A stretch of 64,000 bases of DNA from Deinococcus arboris (GCF_009755355.1 NZ_WQLB01000003.1:221072-285071), one strand, 5' to 3'; numbered from the stretch's first letter, positions 31,798 to 41,184 are shown. Notes: generated from the sequence alone by a model not told the origin. Numbers and translations: made by a program.

Positions 31798-32730
31798 CTA
31801 GGGCGCTGGCCCGTCCAGGGTGCCCACCAGCTGCACGTCGCCGGCGCTGATGGTGCGCAGGCCGCCGGCCGTCTGCACGAGCAGGCTGCCCTGGGGGTCA
31901 AGGTCGGTGGCCAGGCCCTCCAGCAGGCCCGCCGGGGTCTGTACGCGCACGGCGCGGCCCAGGGTGAGGTTGTGGGCACGCCAGGCCGCCAGAATCTCGG
32001 CGGCCGGGGCGGTCAGCCAGGTGTGCAGTTCGCGCAGCAGCCCCGACAGCAGCGCCGCGCGGGTCAGGTCAGGGCGGAACTCGCGCAGGTGGGCCGCTTC
32101 TGGCGGCGCCGCCGAAACATTGATGCCGATGCCCAGCACCGCCCGCCGCGCTTCCTCGCCGCGCAGGTCGGCCTCCAGCAGAATGCCAGCCAGCTTGCGG
32201 CCGTCTTCGGTCAGGAGGTCGTTGGGCCACTTCAGGCGGCCAGTTCCGGCGGCGCGCGCGGTGGCCACGCCCGCCGCCAGCGGCAGCAGGGCCAGCTCAG
32301 GCAGCGTCAGCGGCGCGCCGCTGGCCCCCTGCCGCAGCAGCACCGAAAAGACCAGCGTGCCGTGGGTGGTGTCCCAGGCCCGGCCCCGCCGCCCGCGCCC
32401 GGCGGTCTGGCGCTCGGCCACCACCACGGCCCCGTGGGGCGCGCCGCCCGGCGCCTCATCGGCCCAGGCGCGCGCCTCATCCTGGGTGCTGGTCACCGTG
32501 CCCCGGTAGCGCAGGGCGGCGCCCAACGGGCCGCCAGCGCGAACGAACTGCGGCGCGGGTGTGCCGGGCGCCAGCGCGTACCCCGCGCGCGAGACCTCCA
32601 CCGGCACACCGCTCTCTTGCAGGCGGCGGGCCAGGGTGTTGACCGTCACGCGGCCCACGCCCAGCGCCTGCCCCAGCGCGTCCCCGGTCTGGGGCGCGGC
32701 AGTCAGCAGAGGCAGAAGGCGGTCGGGCAT
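31798..32730 (-). CDS. birA: Biotin--[acetyl-CoA carboxylase] ligase / biotin repressor
   Basis: The 310-residue protein has an N-terminal winged-helix DNA-binding region (LGQALGVGRVTVNTLARRLQ, about residues 20-40) and a ligase domain with GRGRRGRAWDT and KWPNDLL. It attaches biotin to carboxylase carriers and, in the biotinyl-AMP form, probably represses biotin genes. A good target would be the adjacent bioY, 58 bases downstream. The N-terminal domain shows it is the bifunctional type. Confidence 0.94.
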   Translation of the reverse strand: MPDRLLPLLTAAPQTGDALGQALGVGRVTVNTLARRLQESGVPVEVSRAGYALAPGTPAPQFVRAGGPLGAALRYRGTVTSTQDEARAWADEAPGGAPHGAVVVAERQTAGRGRRGRAWDTTHGTLVFSVLLRQGASGAPLTLPELALLPLAAGVATARAAGTGRLKWPNDLLTEDGRKLAGILLEADLRGEEARRAVLGIGINVSAAPPEAAHLREFRPDLTRAALLSGLLRELHTWLTAPAAEILAAWRAHNLTLGRAVRVQTPAGLLEGLATDLDPQGSLLVQTAGGLRTISAGDVQLVGTLDGPAP

Positions 32731-32839
32731 GGCCGTTCAGGGTTTTACGCGCTTTGCTGAACGAAGGCAATGAACCGGGTACAGAGTTGTGAGCTTGAGG
32801 GGCGCCGGGGCGGTCATCCGCCCGTCACACTGGCTCTGG

Positions 32840-32845
32840 TAAACT
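32840..32845 (+). promoter_or_regulatory. -10 element TAAACT for the Fur-family gene
   Basis: TAAACT lies 6 bases before ATG 32852, favouring the first of three tandem ATG codons. Confidence 0.55.
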
Positions 32846-32851
32846 GGCCCC

Positions 32852-33241
32852 ATGATGATGGTGCGGCAGACCAAGCAGCGCTCGGCCGTGGTGGAGGTAC
32901 TGCGCGCCGCCCGCTCACACCCGGACGCCGCGTGGATTCATGCTCAGGTGCGCGTGCAGCTGCCCAGCGTGAGCCTGGGGACCGTGTACCGCACGCTGGA
33001 CGCCCTGGTGCGCGACGGCGTAGTGGTCACGCTGGAGCGCGCCGGTCAGGCCACCCGCTACGACTACAAGCACGAGGGCCGCCCCCACCACCACGCCGTC
33101 TGCCGGACCTGCGGCGCCATTTTCGATGTGGACGCGGGCGACGTGCCGGCGCTGCCCGCTTCGGCCCTGCCGGCCGGGTTTCAGGTGACCGACGTGCGCC
33201 TGGAATTCATGGGCGTGTGCTCCGACTGCCAGCGCGGCTGA
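32852..33241 (+). CDS. Fur family transcriptional regulator
   Basis: The 129-residue protein has the winged helix of Fur proteins (SVSLGTVYRTLDALVRDG as recognition helix), a HHHAVCRTC structural-zinc segment and a second CSDC near the C-terminus. It should bind DNA as a metal-dependent dimer. Whether it senses iron, zinc, manganese or peroxide (PerR type) cannot be told from sequence; no metal-transport gene is next to it. Confidence 0.93.
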   Translation: MMMVRQTKQRSAVVEVLRAARSHPDAAWIHAQVRVQLPSVSLGTVYRTLDALVRDGVVVTLERAGQATRYDYKHEGRPHHHAVCRTCGAIFDVDAGDVPALPASALPAGFQVTDVRLEFMGVCSDCQRG

Positions 33242-33437
33242 GAAGCGGTTCCACCCCGCCTGGAAGAGAGATGCTTTCGCTCCTGTGAACACAGCCCCCA
33301 AAGGCTACGCGCTGCAAAACAGTGGAGGGCGACTCTCCACCCCTCTGAAGGCCACTTCAACACCACGCCACCGGCCGCCCCACTGAACGGCGTTCAGACC
33401 CGAACGACGCCCAGACCTGGACCGTTTAGGGTGGGGC

Positions 33438-36173
33438 ATGGAAGAACTGGTTTCGCTGGGCCTCTTTGTGCTGCTGGCCCTGCTGGTGCTGCCGGTGGTG
33501 GCCTTTGCGTATGCCCGCGCGGCGCGGCGGCAGGTGCGCGACCTGGCCGCCGAGTTGGACGCCCTGCGGGAGCGCCAGCACCAGCTAGAAGCTCAGGTGC
33601 GGCGGCTGGGCCGTCCCGGAGCCCTGGCACCAGAGGCCCCGCAGGCGGCGGCCGTCACACCAGTTCCACTGCCCGCGCATGAGACTCTGCCGCCGGCCAG
33701 CCCGGCAGCGCCAGAACCGCCGCGCTGGCCGGAGGACGACCGGCCTCAGGCTGCGCCGCCCAGGCCGCCGCGCGGACCCTCGGTGTGGGGGCCGGAATTC
33801 AGCCAGGCGCGCATCAGCATTATCGGCAGCCTGCTGGTGCTGGGGGGCCTGGCGTTTACCCTGCGGGCCCTGGGCGCCCCGGCGTGGACCCTGCTGCTGC
33901 TGGTCTTTACGTTCGGGGGCGTGCTGTACGGAACGGCGCGGCGGGTGCCGTGGCCAGTGTCGGGGGCGCTGCGGGGCCTGGGGTACGGCGTGGCGGCCCT
34001 GGGCCTGGGCAGCGCCGCCCAGAGTCTGCCTGACGCCTGGGGGCCGGGGGCGGTGCTGCTGGGCCTGCTGCTGCTGAGCGGCGCCCTGGTGTGGGACAGC
34101 CTGCGGCGGCGTGAACCGCTGCTGGGCGCCGTGGCCGTGGGCGGCGCCGCCCTGAGCACCTGGATGCTGACCGACGACCTGGGCTGGGCCTCCATTCCGG
34201 CGGCCGGCGCCGCGCTGCTGCTGGGGGCCGTGGCGGTGTGGCCGGGCCGCGTGGCGGGCGTGACCGACCTGCCAGCGCCTGCCAATCCGCCGCCGGGTAC
34301 CGCCCACCCAGGCGCGCGTCCCCTGACCCTGCTGGCCACGGCGGCGGTGCCGGTGGGCTGGCTGGTGGCCGCCCTGAGCCATGCCGAGGCCGTCACGTTT
34401 GCCGGCTGGCTACAGCAGGGCCTGAAGGTGGAGGCACCACTGGGCCTGTGGCCCTGGCTGGCCTTCACCCTCCTGGCCCTCACCGTGCCAGCGGCGCTGC
34501 GCGGCGGCCCTGCGGGCACCCCACCGCGCCCAGCCGAGCGCCTGACAGCGGCCGGGGCCACCCTGCTGCCTCTGACCCTGGTGGCACTGGCGGTGGGAAC
34601 GGCCCTGAACGGCGCCCCTGTGCTATCAGCCAAGGCGGCGCTGGGCCTGGGGCTGGCCCTGCTGCCCGCCGCACTGGCCTGGCCCGGCTGGCAGGCGCGG
34701 CGGCAAGCCAGGCCCAGTGAAGGCGCAGAGCCTGGCCTGGCATCCACCCTGACCAGCAGCCTGACAGCTGGGGCCACCAGTGTGCTGGGCGCGGCGGCAC
34801 TGGCCCTGCTGGGCGGCGGCGCCCAGTGGACGGCCCTGTCGGGCATCGGGGCGGCGCTGCTGGCGCTGGGCCTGGCTGGGCACTCGCGCACCTGGGGCCG
34901 CGTGGGGGCGGGGGTGCTGGCCTTCAGCGCCCTGTGCGCTGCGGGGCCCTCGGCTGAAGTCCTTAGCGGCGCCGTAGCCAGCTGGCCCCTGAACGGACTG
35001 GACACGGCGCTGCTGACTGCTCCGGCCCTGGTGGCGGTGCTGGGGGCGCTGCGGCTGGGCGGCAGCAGGTGGTGGGCGGCACCCCGCCCGGTTATCCCAG
35101 CGCCCAGACCAGAGGTCACCCCCCTGCCGCCGCTGCCGCGCCTGACTGGACCGCTGCTGGGCCTGGTCGGCGCGGCGGCCGGCACTCTGACCCTGGCCGC
35201 CGTGGGGGCCTGGCCACTGGCCCTCTGGGGCGCGCTGGCGGCGGGGGCGGCCCTGCTCCTCCGCCGGACGGCGCCCGGTGGGGTGGCCCTTGTGGCCCTG
35301 ACGCCCGCTGCTGCCGCCAGTGGGGCGTGGCTGCTGAGCCAGGACAGCGGGGCAGAAGTGGCGCTGGGCGTGGCCGTGACCCTACTGGCAGCGGCAGCGG
35401 TGCAGGGGGGCTTGGCCTTGGCGCGCGTGCCTACGGAGCGTGCCCCTGTGTGGGCCTGGGCTGTACCGGCGCTGCTGGCCCTGGCGCTGGGGCGAGCCGC
35501 CGCCCTGTGGTGGCCCGCCCTGGGGGTGCCGGGTGGCCTGGCCCTGGCCACCCTGATGAGTGCCCTGCTGCCGTCGCCTCTGGGTCACCGCCGGCTGGAT
35601 CTGCTTCTCGGGGCCGGGGTGCTGGCTGCGCTGCCCTGGATGCAGGCCGATGGCCGCCCTGTCAGCGCGGCGCCTGTGCTGGGCAGTGCCCTCCTGCTGC
35701 TGGTCTGGGGCGCCTTGCGGACCCCGGTGGGAACAGCGCGACTGGGCCAGCTCGGCTGGGGGCGGCCAGTTGACCCGCAGGGCCCCGCCGAGGCGATGCT
35801 CTGGGGTGCGGTTCTCCTAAGCCTGCTGCCCATGCTGGCCGGCGCGGCGCTGGGCACCACGCTGATGACCCTGGGCGGCTGGTGGCTGCTGGGCAGCGCG
35901 GCGGTGCTGGCCGTGGGTCTGCTGGCCTGCTGGACGGGACACCGCCGCACCCAGCGGACGGTGTGGGACGCCGGACTGGCCCTGCTGCTGGTCGCCGGGC
36001 TCAAGGCAGCCTTGCTGGACGCGCAGCTCCTGCCCAACCCCAGCCCCGTGATGGGTCTGGCCGCGCTGACGACCGGCCTGGCCCTGCTGGGGGTGGCAGT
36101 TTTTGCGCCGCGCCCACCAGGGGCCACGGCCCCAAGCCCCAGTGCCGCAGCCACCGAAGACGGCCCCGCCTGA
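33438..36173 (+). CDS. DUF2339 integral membrane protein
   Basis: ATG 33438 lies 5 bases after TAGGGT. The 911-residue protein begins with one membrane helix, then a coiled-coil/charged stretch (AAELDALRERQHQLEAQVRR) and a Pro-rich linker (about 60-120). The remainder is more than 20 hydrophobic helices rich in Leu, Ala and Gly. This is the architecture of DUF2339 proteins, which are large inner-membrane proteins of unknown function. A composition-based false similarity is possible, but the N-terminal layout is specific. Confidence 0.85.
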   Translation: MEELVSLGLFVLLALLVLPVVAFAYARAARRQVRDLAAELDALRERQHQLEAQVRRLGRPGALAPEAPQAAAVTPVPLPAHETLPPASPAAPEPPRWPEDDRPQAAPPRPPRGPSVWGPEFSQARISIIGSLLVLGGLAFTLRALGAPAWTLLLLVFTFGGVLYGTARRVPWPVSGALRGLGYGVAALGLGSAAQSLPDAWGPGAVLLGLLLLSGALVWDSLRRREPLLGAVAVGGAALSTWMLTDDLGWASIPAAGAALLLGAVAVWPGRVAGVTDLPAPANPPPGTAHPGARPLTLLATAAVPVGWLVAALSHAEAVTFAGWLQQGLKVEAPLGLWPWLAFTLLALTVPAALRGGPAGTPPRPAERLTAAGATLLPLTLVALAVGTALNGAPVLSAKAALGLGLALLPAALAWPGWQARRQARPSEGAEPGLASTLTSSLTAGATSVLGAAALALLGGGAQWTALSGIGAALLALGLAGHSRTWGRVGAGVLAFSALCAAGPSAEVLSGAVASWPLNGLDTALLTAPALVAVLGALRLGGSRWWAAPRPVIPAPRPEVTPLPPLPRLTGPLLGLVGAAAGTLTLAAVGAWPLALWGALAAGAALLLRRTAPGGVALVALTPAAAASGAWLLSQDSGAEVALGVAVTLLAAAAVQGGLALARVPTERAPVWAWAVPALLALALGRAAALWWPALGVPGGLALATLMSALLPSPLGHRRLDLLLGAGVLAALPWMQADGRPVSAAPVLGSALLLLVWGALRTPVGTARLGQLGWGRPVDPQGPAEAMLWGAVLLSLLPMLAGAALGTTLMTLGGWWLLGSAAVLAVGLLACWTGHRRTQRTVWDAGLALLLVAGLKAALLDAQLLPNPSPVMGLAALTTGLALLGVAVFAPRPPGATAPSPSAAATEDGPA

Positions 36174-36491
36174 CGCCGCTGAACCAGGCCTGAGGCGACA
36201 ATGGGGAACCCTCAGAAGGAACCTTTCTTCTCCCGCTTCATACCCACCATTCACCGCGTTGTGAGCCGCCTGGCGTGGCCGTCATAGCTCGCTTCTACGC
36301 CACACTGGCCACAGAGAAACCCACGCTTGGCCGCACTTCTGATGATCTCAGAAGGGGTCTGAGCAACGAGCTTGAGACGGTCTTCCCCCCGGCATGAACC
36401 GCGTCGCGCGGCTGCTCAGCGCCCTCCCTTCTGGCATTTCTGCTCTCTGACCGGGACGCGCGCCCTGGGGAAGCCGCGTTAGGCTGCGGGG
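36174..36491. other. Intergenic region, 318 bases
   Basis: I see no gene or strong hairpin here. The last bases carry the TAGGCT -10 element of the next gene at 36480-36485. Confidence 0.5.
36480..36485 (+). promoter_or_regulatory. -10 element TAGGCT
   Basis: TAGGCT lies 6 bases before ATG 36492. Confidence 0.5.
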
Positions 36492-37202
36492 ATGACGGCG
36501 CCGGCTCCCTCTTCCCTGCCCGGCGACCCGCCGGCTTTTCCCACCTACCGCCTCCAGACCTTTTTGCCCGCGTTTCTGCTGGGCTGGGGCCTGGGGGCCG
36601 CCCTGACGTTTGCGGTGCGGGGCGCCGGCGCGGCGCTGCTGGCCGGTCCCTGTGAAGGCCGCACCCTGCTGGCGCTGCTGGTGCCGCTGCTGCTGGGGCC
36701 AGGGGGGCTGGCCTTTACGGCGGCCAATTGGCGCCGGCCCCGCCGCGCAGCGCTGGGGCTGGGGCTGGTGGTGGCCTCGCTGCTGCCCGCCCTGTTTGTG
36801 GGAGCCCAGGACATCGGCGGGTTGCGGCGAAGTGGCTGCGCGGGTGGTTACGTGGTCCTGGCAACGCTACAAGGCGGGCAGCCCGGCGACAGCATCAGCA
36901 CCCTCAGCCTGCCTGCAGGCGGCACGCGCACCCTCAGCGCACGCATCGGCGGCTTTACCGCGCAGACCCATCCGGGGGTCTTCACGCTCACTGGGGCCAG
37001 CAGCGCGCCGGGGCTTCAGGTGAGCCTGCCCCGCACCCAGGTTCGGGCGGGCGAACTGTTCACCCTGACGGTGAAGGCCCGCCCAGAGACCCCCGTGAAC
37101 TCATACACGGTGGGCGTGCGCGCCGTGACCACCCAGCAGGGCCACAAGGCCGAAGCCACGGCCACTTTGGAAGTTAACGTGCGCCCGGCGCCCGCACCAT
37201 GA
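36492..37202 (+). CDS. Hypothetical membrane protein with external beta domain
   Basis: The 236-residue protein has three membrane helices (about residues 24-50, 58-75 and 86-100) and then a beta-sandwich-like external domain with ITGA-like strands and PVNSYTVGVRAVT near the end. The domain resembles a cell-surface Ig-like fold, but I cannot name the family. Confidence 0.65.
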   Translation: MTAPAPSSLPGDPPAFPTYRLQTFLPAFLLGWGLGAALTFAVRGAGAALLAGPCEGRTLLALLVPLLLGPGGLAFTAANWRRPRRAALGLGLVVASLLPALFVGAQDIGGLRRSGCAGGYVVLATLQGGQPGDSISTLSLPAGGTRTLSARIGGFTAQTHPGVFTLTGASSAPGLQVSLPRTQVRAGELFTLTVKARPETPVNSYTVGVRAVTTQQGHKAEATATLEVNVRPAPAP

Positions 37203-37231
37203 CCCGGCGCCGCCTCTGGGGACGTGAATGG

Positions 37232-37237
37232 TACGCT
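37232..37237 (+). promoter_or_regulatory. -10 element TACGCT for the marC unit
   Basis: TACGCT lies 6 bases before GTG 37244 of the mini-ORF that overlaps marC. Confidence 0.5.
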
Positions 37238-37243
37238 CGGGGC

Positions 37244-37294
37244 GTGACGCTGGCGGCCCCCGGTCTGGACCCTGAGCAGAGGGCCAGCCTATGA
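37244..37294 (+). CDS. Leaderless mini-ORF of 16 codons coupled to the MarC gene
   Basis: GTG 37244 follows a TACGCT element by 6 bases. The frame ends in TGA 37292-37294, overlapping the MarC ATG 37291 as ATGA. The peptide ([16 protein letters not shown]) is not known. MarC has no Shine-Dalgarno of its own, so ribosomes may reach it by reinitiation from this mini-ORF. Confidence 0.45.
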   Translation: MTLAAPGLDPEQRASL

Positions 37295-37971
37295 ATCTCG
37301 CAGAGCTGCTGAGCCTCAGCCTGCAAACCTTCCTGACCATGCTGGTCGTGATGGACCCAATAGGCCTGGCGCCGCTGTTTATCGGCCTGGCCGGCAACCG
37401 GCCCAGTTTCGAGCGTCGGCGGGTGGCCCTGAAAGCCTGCGTGGTGGCGGGCATCATCATCCTGCTGTTCGGGCTGTTTGGGCGGGGCCTACTGGACCAC
37501 CTCGGCATCAGCCTGAGTGCCTTCCGCATTGCCGGGGGCATCCTGCTCTTTCTGATCGCTCTGGACATGGTGTTTGCACGCCCCAGCGGCAGCAAGGAAA
37601 CCGCTGAGGAAGAGCAGGAAGCCCACGAACGCCAAGACATCAGCGTCTTTCCGCTGGCCATTCCGCTGATTGCCGGCCCTGGCACGCTGGCCAGCATCAT
37701 GATTCTGGCCGGGGACGCCCACGGCTCGCCGCTGCTGCTGCTGGCGGTGTTCGTGGTGACGGCCGCTGTCCTGCTGCTGTGTTACTTGGCCCTGCGCCTG
37801 TCCGGGCAAATTGCGCGCGTCATTGGCCTGACGGGCGTGCATGTGGTCACGCGCGTGCTGGGTGTGCTGCTGGGCGCGCTGGCCGTGCAGTATGTGGCCG
37901 ACGGCACCCTGGAACTGCTGCGCGGCGGCCTGAGAACAGGGTTTGTCTGGCCCTGGGCCAGCCTGGTCTGA
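37291..37971 (+). CDS. MarC family integral membrane protein
   Basis: The 226-residue protein has about six membrane helices and the family segments [18 protein letters not shown] near the N-terminus and [20 protein letters not shown] in the middle. MarC proteins lie in the inner membrane; their function is not known, and early links to antibiotic resistance were not confirmed. Its start depends on the overlapping mini-ORF. Confidence 0.9.
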   Translation: MNLAELLSLSLQTFLTMLVVMDPIGLAPLFIGLAGNRPSFERRRVALKACVVAGIIILLFGLFGRGLLDHLGISLSAFRIAGGILLFLIALDMVFARPSGSKETAEEEQEAHERQDISVFPLAIPLIAGPGTLASIMILAGDAHGSPLLLLAVFVVTAAVLLLCYLALRLSGQIARVIGLTGVHVVTRVLGVLLGALAVQYVADGTLELLRGGLRTGFVWPWASLV

Positions 37972-38243
37972 GGGTCAGGGCATCCTCAGGCAGGGTCAGG
38001 TGTTCCAGCCGCTTCAAAGCGGGCCGACTTACACGGCAATGAACGGCTCTACGGCCACCTAAGGATTTGGGCTGCTTGAAGTGGCTCTCGCTGCTCGCCT
38101 TACTCCACTTCTCTGCTTCTCACCTCACCCGAAGAGGCGCGGTGTTGCCAACCACACACTTGGCCTTTCTCTAAGCCATTGTCTCAAGCGGCCTGGGGGG
38201 TCTCTAAGCGTCTCAGCGCAACATTTGCTTGACGGCGCCGCTT

Positions 38244-38249
38244 TAGAAT
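38244..38249 (+). promoter_or_regulatory. -10 element TAGAAT for the HNH gene
   Basis: TAGAAT lies 7 bases before ATG 38257 and overlaps the alternative in-frame ATG 38248, which argues for 38257. Confidence 0.55.
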
Positions 38250-38256
38250 GCCGGGC

Positions 38257-38814
38257 ATGATTTCCAGAAAGGACGTGCAACCCGAGCCACGACGACCGGC
38301 CGCCCCGGCTGACCTCAACGCGCCGCGTGTGCTGGTGCTCAACGCGTCCTACGAACCGCTGCATGTCACGAGTGCCAAGCGGGCCATCACGCTGATTCAA
38401 TACGGCGTGGCGGAGATTCTGGAAAACAGTGAGGACGTGGTGCGCTCGCCCAGCACCGTCATGCCCGTGCCCAGCGTCATTCGGCTGCGGCGCTACGTTC
38501 GCCGGCCGCGCGTACATCCGGTGCCGTTTAACCGGCGCAATGTGCTGCGGCGCGACACCTTCACCTGCCAGTACTGCGGGGCTGCCGAGGAACTGACGCT
38601 GGACCATGTCCTGCCCCGCTCGCGCGGTGGACGCCACACCTGGGACAACGTGGTGACCGCCTGCCGAACCTGCAACCAGCGCAAGGGCAACCGCACCCCC
38701 GAGGAAGCCGCCATGCCGCTGCGGTCGCGGCCCCGCGCGCCCAGCTTTGGCGTGTATGCCCACGGGCAATTTGCCCACTGGCAGCCGCAGTGGACGCGCT
38801 ACCTGGGTGTCTAA
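38257..38814 (+). CDS. HNH endonuclease
   Basis: The 185-residue protein has the HNH core with two CxxC zinc knuckles (C104-x2-C107 and C136-x2-C139) around LDHVLPRSRGG, where H117 is the catalytic His. It has an N-terminal beta-rich part (about 20-95). Such HNH proteins are common outside mobile elements in Deinococcus and may act in DNA repair or restriction; the biological role is not shown. Confidence 0.9.
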   Translation: MISRKDVQPEPRRPAAPADLNAPRVLVLNASYEPLHVTSAKRAITLIQYGVAEILENSEDVVRSPSTVMPVPSVIRLRRYVRRPRVHPVPFNRRNVLRRDTFTCQYCGAAEELTLDHVLPRSRGGRHTWDNVVTACRTCNQRKGNRTPEEAAMPLRSRPRAPSFGVYAHGQFAHWQPQWTRYLGV

Positions 38815-38964
38815 GACGGTCTGCCGCTTCATGACGGCACCGCAAAGAAAAGCACCGGCTGCGCCTCCGTCTCACCCTTCGGCGAAGCTCTTTGAGTTTG
38901 CTGCGCTGCTTTCCCGAGCAGCCCGAGCCAATCGAAGTCCATCTGACTTTCGTCGGCTGCCCGC

Positions 38965-38989
38965 GCCCGCCTCCACGTCTGGGGCGGGC
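38965..38989 (+). terminator. Intrinsic terminator after the HNH gene
   Basis: GCCCGCC and GGCGGGC pair around an 11-base loop, then TGTTTTGT follows. Confidence 0.6.
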
Positions 38990-39014
38990 TGTTTTGTAGG
39001 GCGCCGTCTGCACC

Positions 39015-39020
39015 TAGACT
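39015..39020 (+). promoter_or_regulatory. -10 element TAGACT for the HD gene
   Basis: TAGACT lies 7 bases before ATG 39028. Confidence 0.55.
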
Positions 39021-39027
39021 GCCGGGC

Positions 39028-39585
39028 ATGAACCGCGACCAGGCGTATGCCCTGATGGTGCAGCACACCCCCTCGGCCTCGTTGCAGCGCCACATGCTGA
39101 ATGTGGAAGCCGCCATGCGCACCTATGCCCGCCACTGGGGCGAAGATGAAGAACTGTATGCCGTCACTGGCCTGCTGCACGATTTTGACTACGAGGCCCA
39201 CCCCGACGAGCATCCGGTCTGGGGGGTGACTTACCTGCGTGACCACACCGATACGCCGCCCGAGGTGCTGGACGCCATTCTGGGTCATGCCGCTTTCACA
39301 GGCACGCCACGCACCACCCGGCTGGCCCAGACCCTCTTTGCCGTGGATGAACTGACTGGTCTGGTACAGGCCGCCGCCCTGATTCGGCCTGACAAGGATG
39401 TGCGGCAGGTCGAACTGCCCAGCCTGAAGAAGCGGTTTAAAAACCGGGCGTTTGCTGCGGGCGTCAACCGTGACGAGGTGGAGCAGGGCGCCCACGAGCT
39501 GGGCGTGTCCCTGGACGACCACATGGCGCGGGTGCTGGCCGCCCTGCAGGCCATGCCCCCTGTCGGGACCCTCTCCATTCCATAA
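39028..39585 (+). CDS. HD-domain metal-dependent phosphohydrolase
   Basis: The 185-residue protein has the HD pattern with SLQRHMLNVEAAM (first His), LLHDFDYEAHPDEHP (HD pair) and ILGHAAFTG. It belongs to the small YedJ/HDIG-type hydrolases; a nucleotide or phosphorylated metabolite is the likely substrate. Confidence 0.9.
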   Translation: MNRDQAYALMVQHTPSASLQRHMLNVEAAMRTYARHWGEDEELYAVTGLLHDFDYEAHPDEHPVWGVTYLRDHTDTPPEVLDAILGHAAFTGTPRTTRLAQTLFAVDELTGLVQAAALIRPDKDVRQVELPSLKKRFKNRAFAAGVNRDEVEQGAHELGVSLDDHMARVLAALQAMPPVGTLSIP

Positions 39586-39703
39586 GAACTGCTGAGCGTG
39601 GTGTCAAGAACAGCTTTACGCACGGGTCTGCAGCAAGAATCACAATGCAGAGGTCAAGTGCCGACGCCCGCCGCCCCTGGGCCGGCCTCTCAAGGAGACC
39701 CCC

Positions 39704-40294
39704 ATGAACAAAATCCTGCTGATCACCGCGCTGTTGTTTGCCGCCCCCGCCGCTCTGGCCACCGCGCCGCAGCCCACACTGATTCAGGTGCAGGACACCG
39801 ACACCAACGACGGCGCCGCCGAGCAGGCAGGCGAGGCTGTGGACAACGCCGCTGCCGCCACGGGTGAGGCCCTGAACAACGCAGGCGAGGCTGTGAACGA
39901 CGCTGCGCAAGCCACGGGTGAAGCCGTCAATGATGCGGCGGCAGCCACTGGCGAGGCCCTGGACAGTGCGGGTGAAGCCGTCAACGACGCCGCCCAGGCC
40001 ACTGGCGAGGCAGTAAACGACGCCGCGCAGGCGACCGGCGAAGCCGTCAACGACGCGGCCCAGGCCACGGGTGAAGCGGTCAACAACGCCGAGGAAGCCG
40101 TCAACAATGCTGTTGACCCCAACGGCGACGGCGTGGTGGACACCAACAATGACGGCGTGGCCGACACCCGCCAGTTCCCCTGGGGCCTGCTGGGTCTGCT
40201 GGGCCTGTTCGGGCTGCTGGGTCGCAACCGCCCGGCCAGCACCACGACCTACAACCCCACCACCGGCACGACGACCACCACCGACCGCCGCTAA
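39704..40294 (+). CDS. Exported protein with LEA-like 11-residue repeats, Ca-type loops and WGxxG anchor
   Basis: The 196-residue protein starts at ATG 39704 with AAGGAG upstream. Residues 1-20 are a signal peptide. Residues 43-122 consist of 11-residue units [11 protein letters not shown] with two 7-residue inserts ([14 protein letters not shown]); 11+7 is exactly five helical turns, so a long amphipathic helix is likely. This resembles group 3 LEA proteins, known to protect during drying. Residues 138-154 ([17 protein letters not shown]) are two DxNxDG calcium-binding-like loops. Residues 158-173 ([16 protein letters not shown]) fit a WGxxGxxG membrane anchor. A desiccation role is inference. 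Confidence 0.75.
   Translation: MNKILLITALLFAAPAALATAPQPTLIQVQDTDTNDGAAEQAGEAVDNAAAATGEALNNAGEAVNDAAQATGEAVNDAAAATGEALDSAGEAVNDAAQATGEAVNDAAQATGEAVNDAAQATGEAVNNAEEAVNNAVDPNGDGVVDTNNDGVADTRQFPWGLLGLLGLFGLLGRNRPASTTTYNPTTGTTTTTDRR
39830..40069 (+). repeat. In-frame 33-bp tandem repeats within the LEA-like gene
   Basis: Eight or so near-identical 33-base units with two 21-base units encode the 11- and 7-residue repeats. Such arrays can change copy number between strains. Confidence 0.8.
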
Positions 40295-40306
40295 CCACGG
40301 CAGAGC

Positions 40307-40345
40307 ACGCGCCCGGAAGGCCCTTATGTGGCCTTCCGGGCGCGT
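40307..40345. terminator. Strong bidirectional terminator between the LEA-like and cyclophilin genes
   Basis: ACGCGCCCGGAAGGCC and GGCCTTCCGGGCGCGT form a perfect 16-bp stem with a 7-base loop between convergent genes. Confidence 0.8.
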
Positions 40346-40359
40346 TTGCTGGTTCCGGT

Positions 40360-41184
40360 TTAGCCCTTGGTCAGAATTCGGACGCTCAGGACCTGATCGG
40401 CCACGGCGCCCTCCACTGGGGTTTCCTGGCCGCTGCTGGTGTCGCTGGTGCGGGTCAGCTTGGGCAGCACGTCGTCGCCCGTGACCACCTTGCCGAAGAT
40501 GGTGTGTTTGCCGTTCAGGCCGTCGGTGGGCCCAAAGGTAATGAAAAACTGGCTGCCGTTAGTGGCCGGGCCGCTGTTGGCCATCGCCAGAATGCCGGCG
40601 CTGTCAAAAGTCAGGCGGGTGCGGAATTCGTCGGCAAACTGGTAGCCGGGGCCGCCCGTGCCCCATTCGGCCTTCTTGGCTTCGTCCACGCTCTTGGGGT
40701 CACCCGACTGCGCCATAAAGCCGTCAATCACCCGGTGAAAGCGGATGCCGTCAAAGTAATGGTTGCGGGCCAGGAACACGAAGTTGTTCACGGTGACGGG
40801 CGTTTCCTGCTCGTACAGGTCGGCCAGCAGTTGGCCCCGGTTGGTGTCAATCAGGGCGTAGTAGTCCTTGCCGTCTTCCAGGGTCAGTTCGGGTTCGCTG
40901 GTGAATTCGCGCACCGGCTGTTCGCTCAGGGCGGCCACCTGCGTGTAGCCGGTCGGGACAGCGCCCGGCTTGGTGACCGCAGCGGCGGGGGTTTCGGTGC
41001 TGGCGGCGTCGGTCCCAGTGTCAGCAGTAGTGGTCTCGGGGGTGTCGGTGCCCGTCTCGCTGCCGGTGGCCGGCGTGGTATCTGCCGTCTCGGTGGTCGT
41101 CTCGGTGCCCGTGGTCGCCTCGTTCCGGTTCTGGCAGGCGGTCAGGGCAAGCAGGGCAGTCAGAATCAGCGCAGCGTGTTTCAT
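40360..41184 (-). CDS. Peptidyl-prolyl cis-trans isomerase lipoprotein (cyclophilin)
   Basis: From ATG 41184 the protein has 274 residues. The signal peptide ends LALTACQ, so it is a lipoprotein. A long Thr/Glu/Ala-rich linker (about 22-75) holds the catalytic domain away from the membrane. The cyclophilin domain (about 105-270) has [12 protein letters not shown] and [11 protein letters not shown], the usual active-site segments. It would help fold secreted proteins. Confidence 0.93.
   Translation of the reverse strand: MKHAALILTALLALTACQNRNEATTGTETTTETADTTPATGSETGTDTPETTTADTGTDAASTETPAAAVTKPGAVPTGYTQVAALSEQPVREFTSEPELTLEDGKDYYALIDTNRGQLLADLYEQETPVTVNNFVFLARNHYFDGIRFHRVIDGFMAQSGDPKSVDEAKKAEWGTGGPGYQFADEFRTRLTFDSAGILAMANSGPATNGSQFFITFGPTDGLNGKHTIFGKVVTGDDVLPKLTRTSDTSSGQETPVEGAVADQVLSVRILTKG

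Noticed and set aside
33438..36173. Two or more fused or mis-joined membrane genes
   Set aside because: The single frame has a typical DUF2339 N-terminus (one helix, coiled coil, Pro-rich linker), and nothing suggests internal starts.
39830..40069. CRISPR-like array
   Set aside because: The repeats are contiguous in-frame 33-base coding units without spacers.
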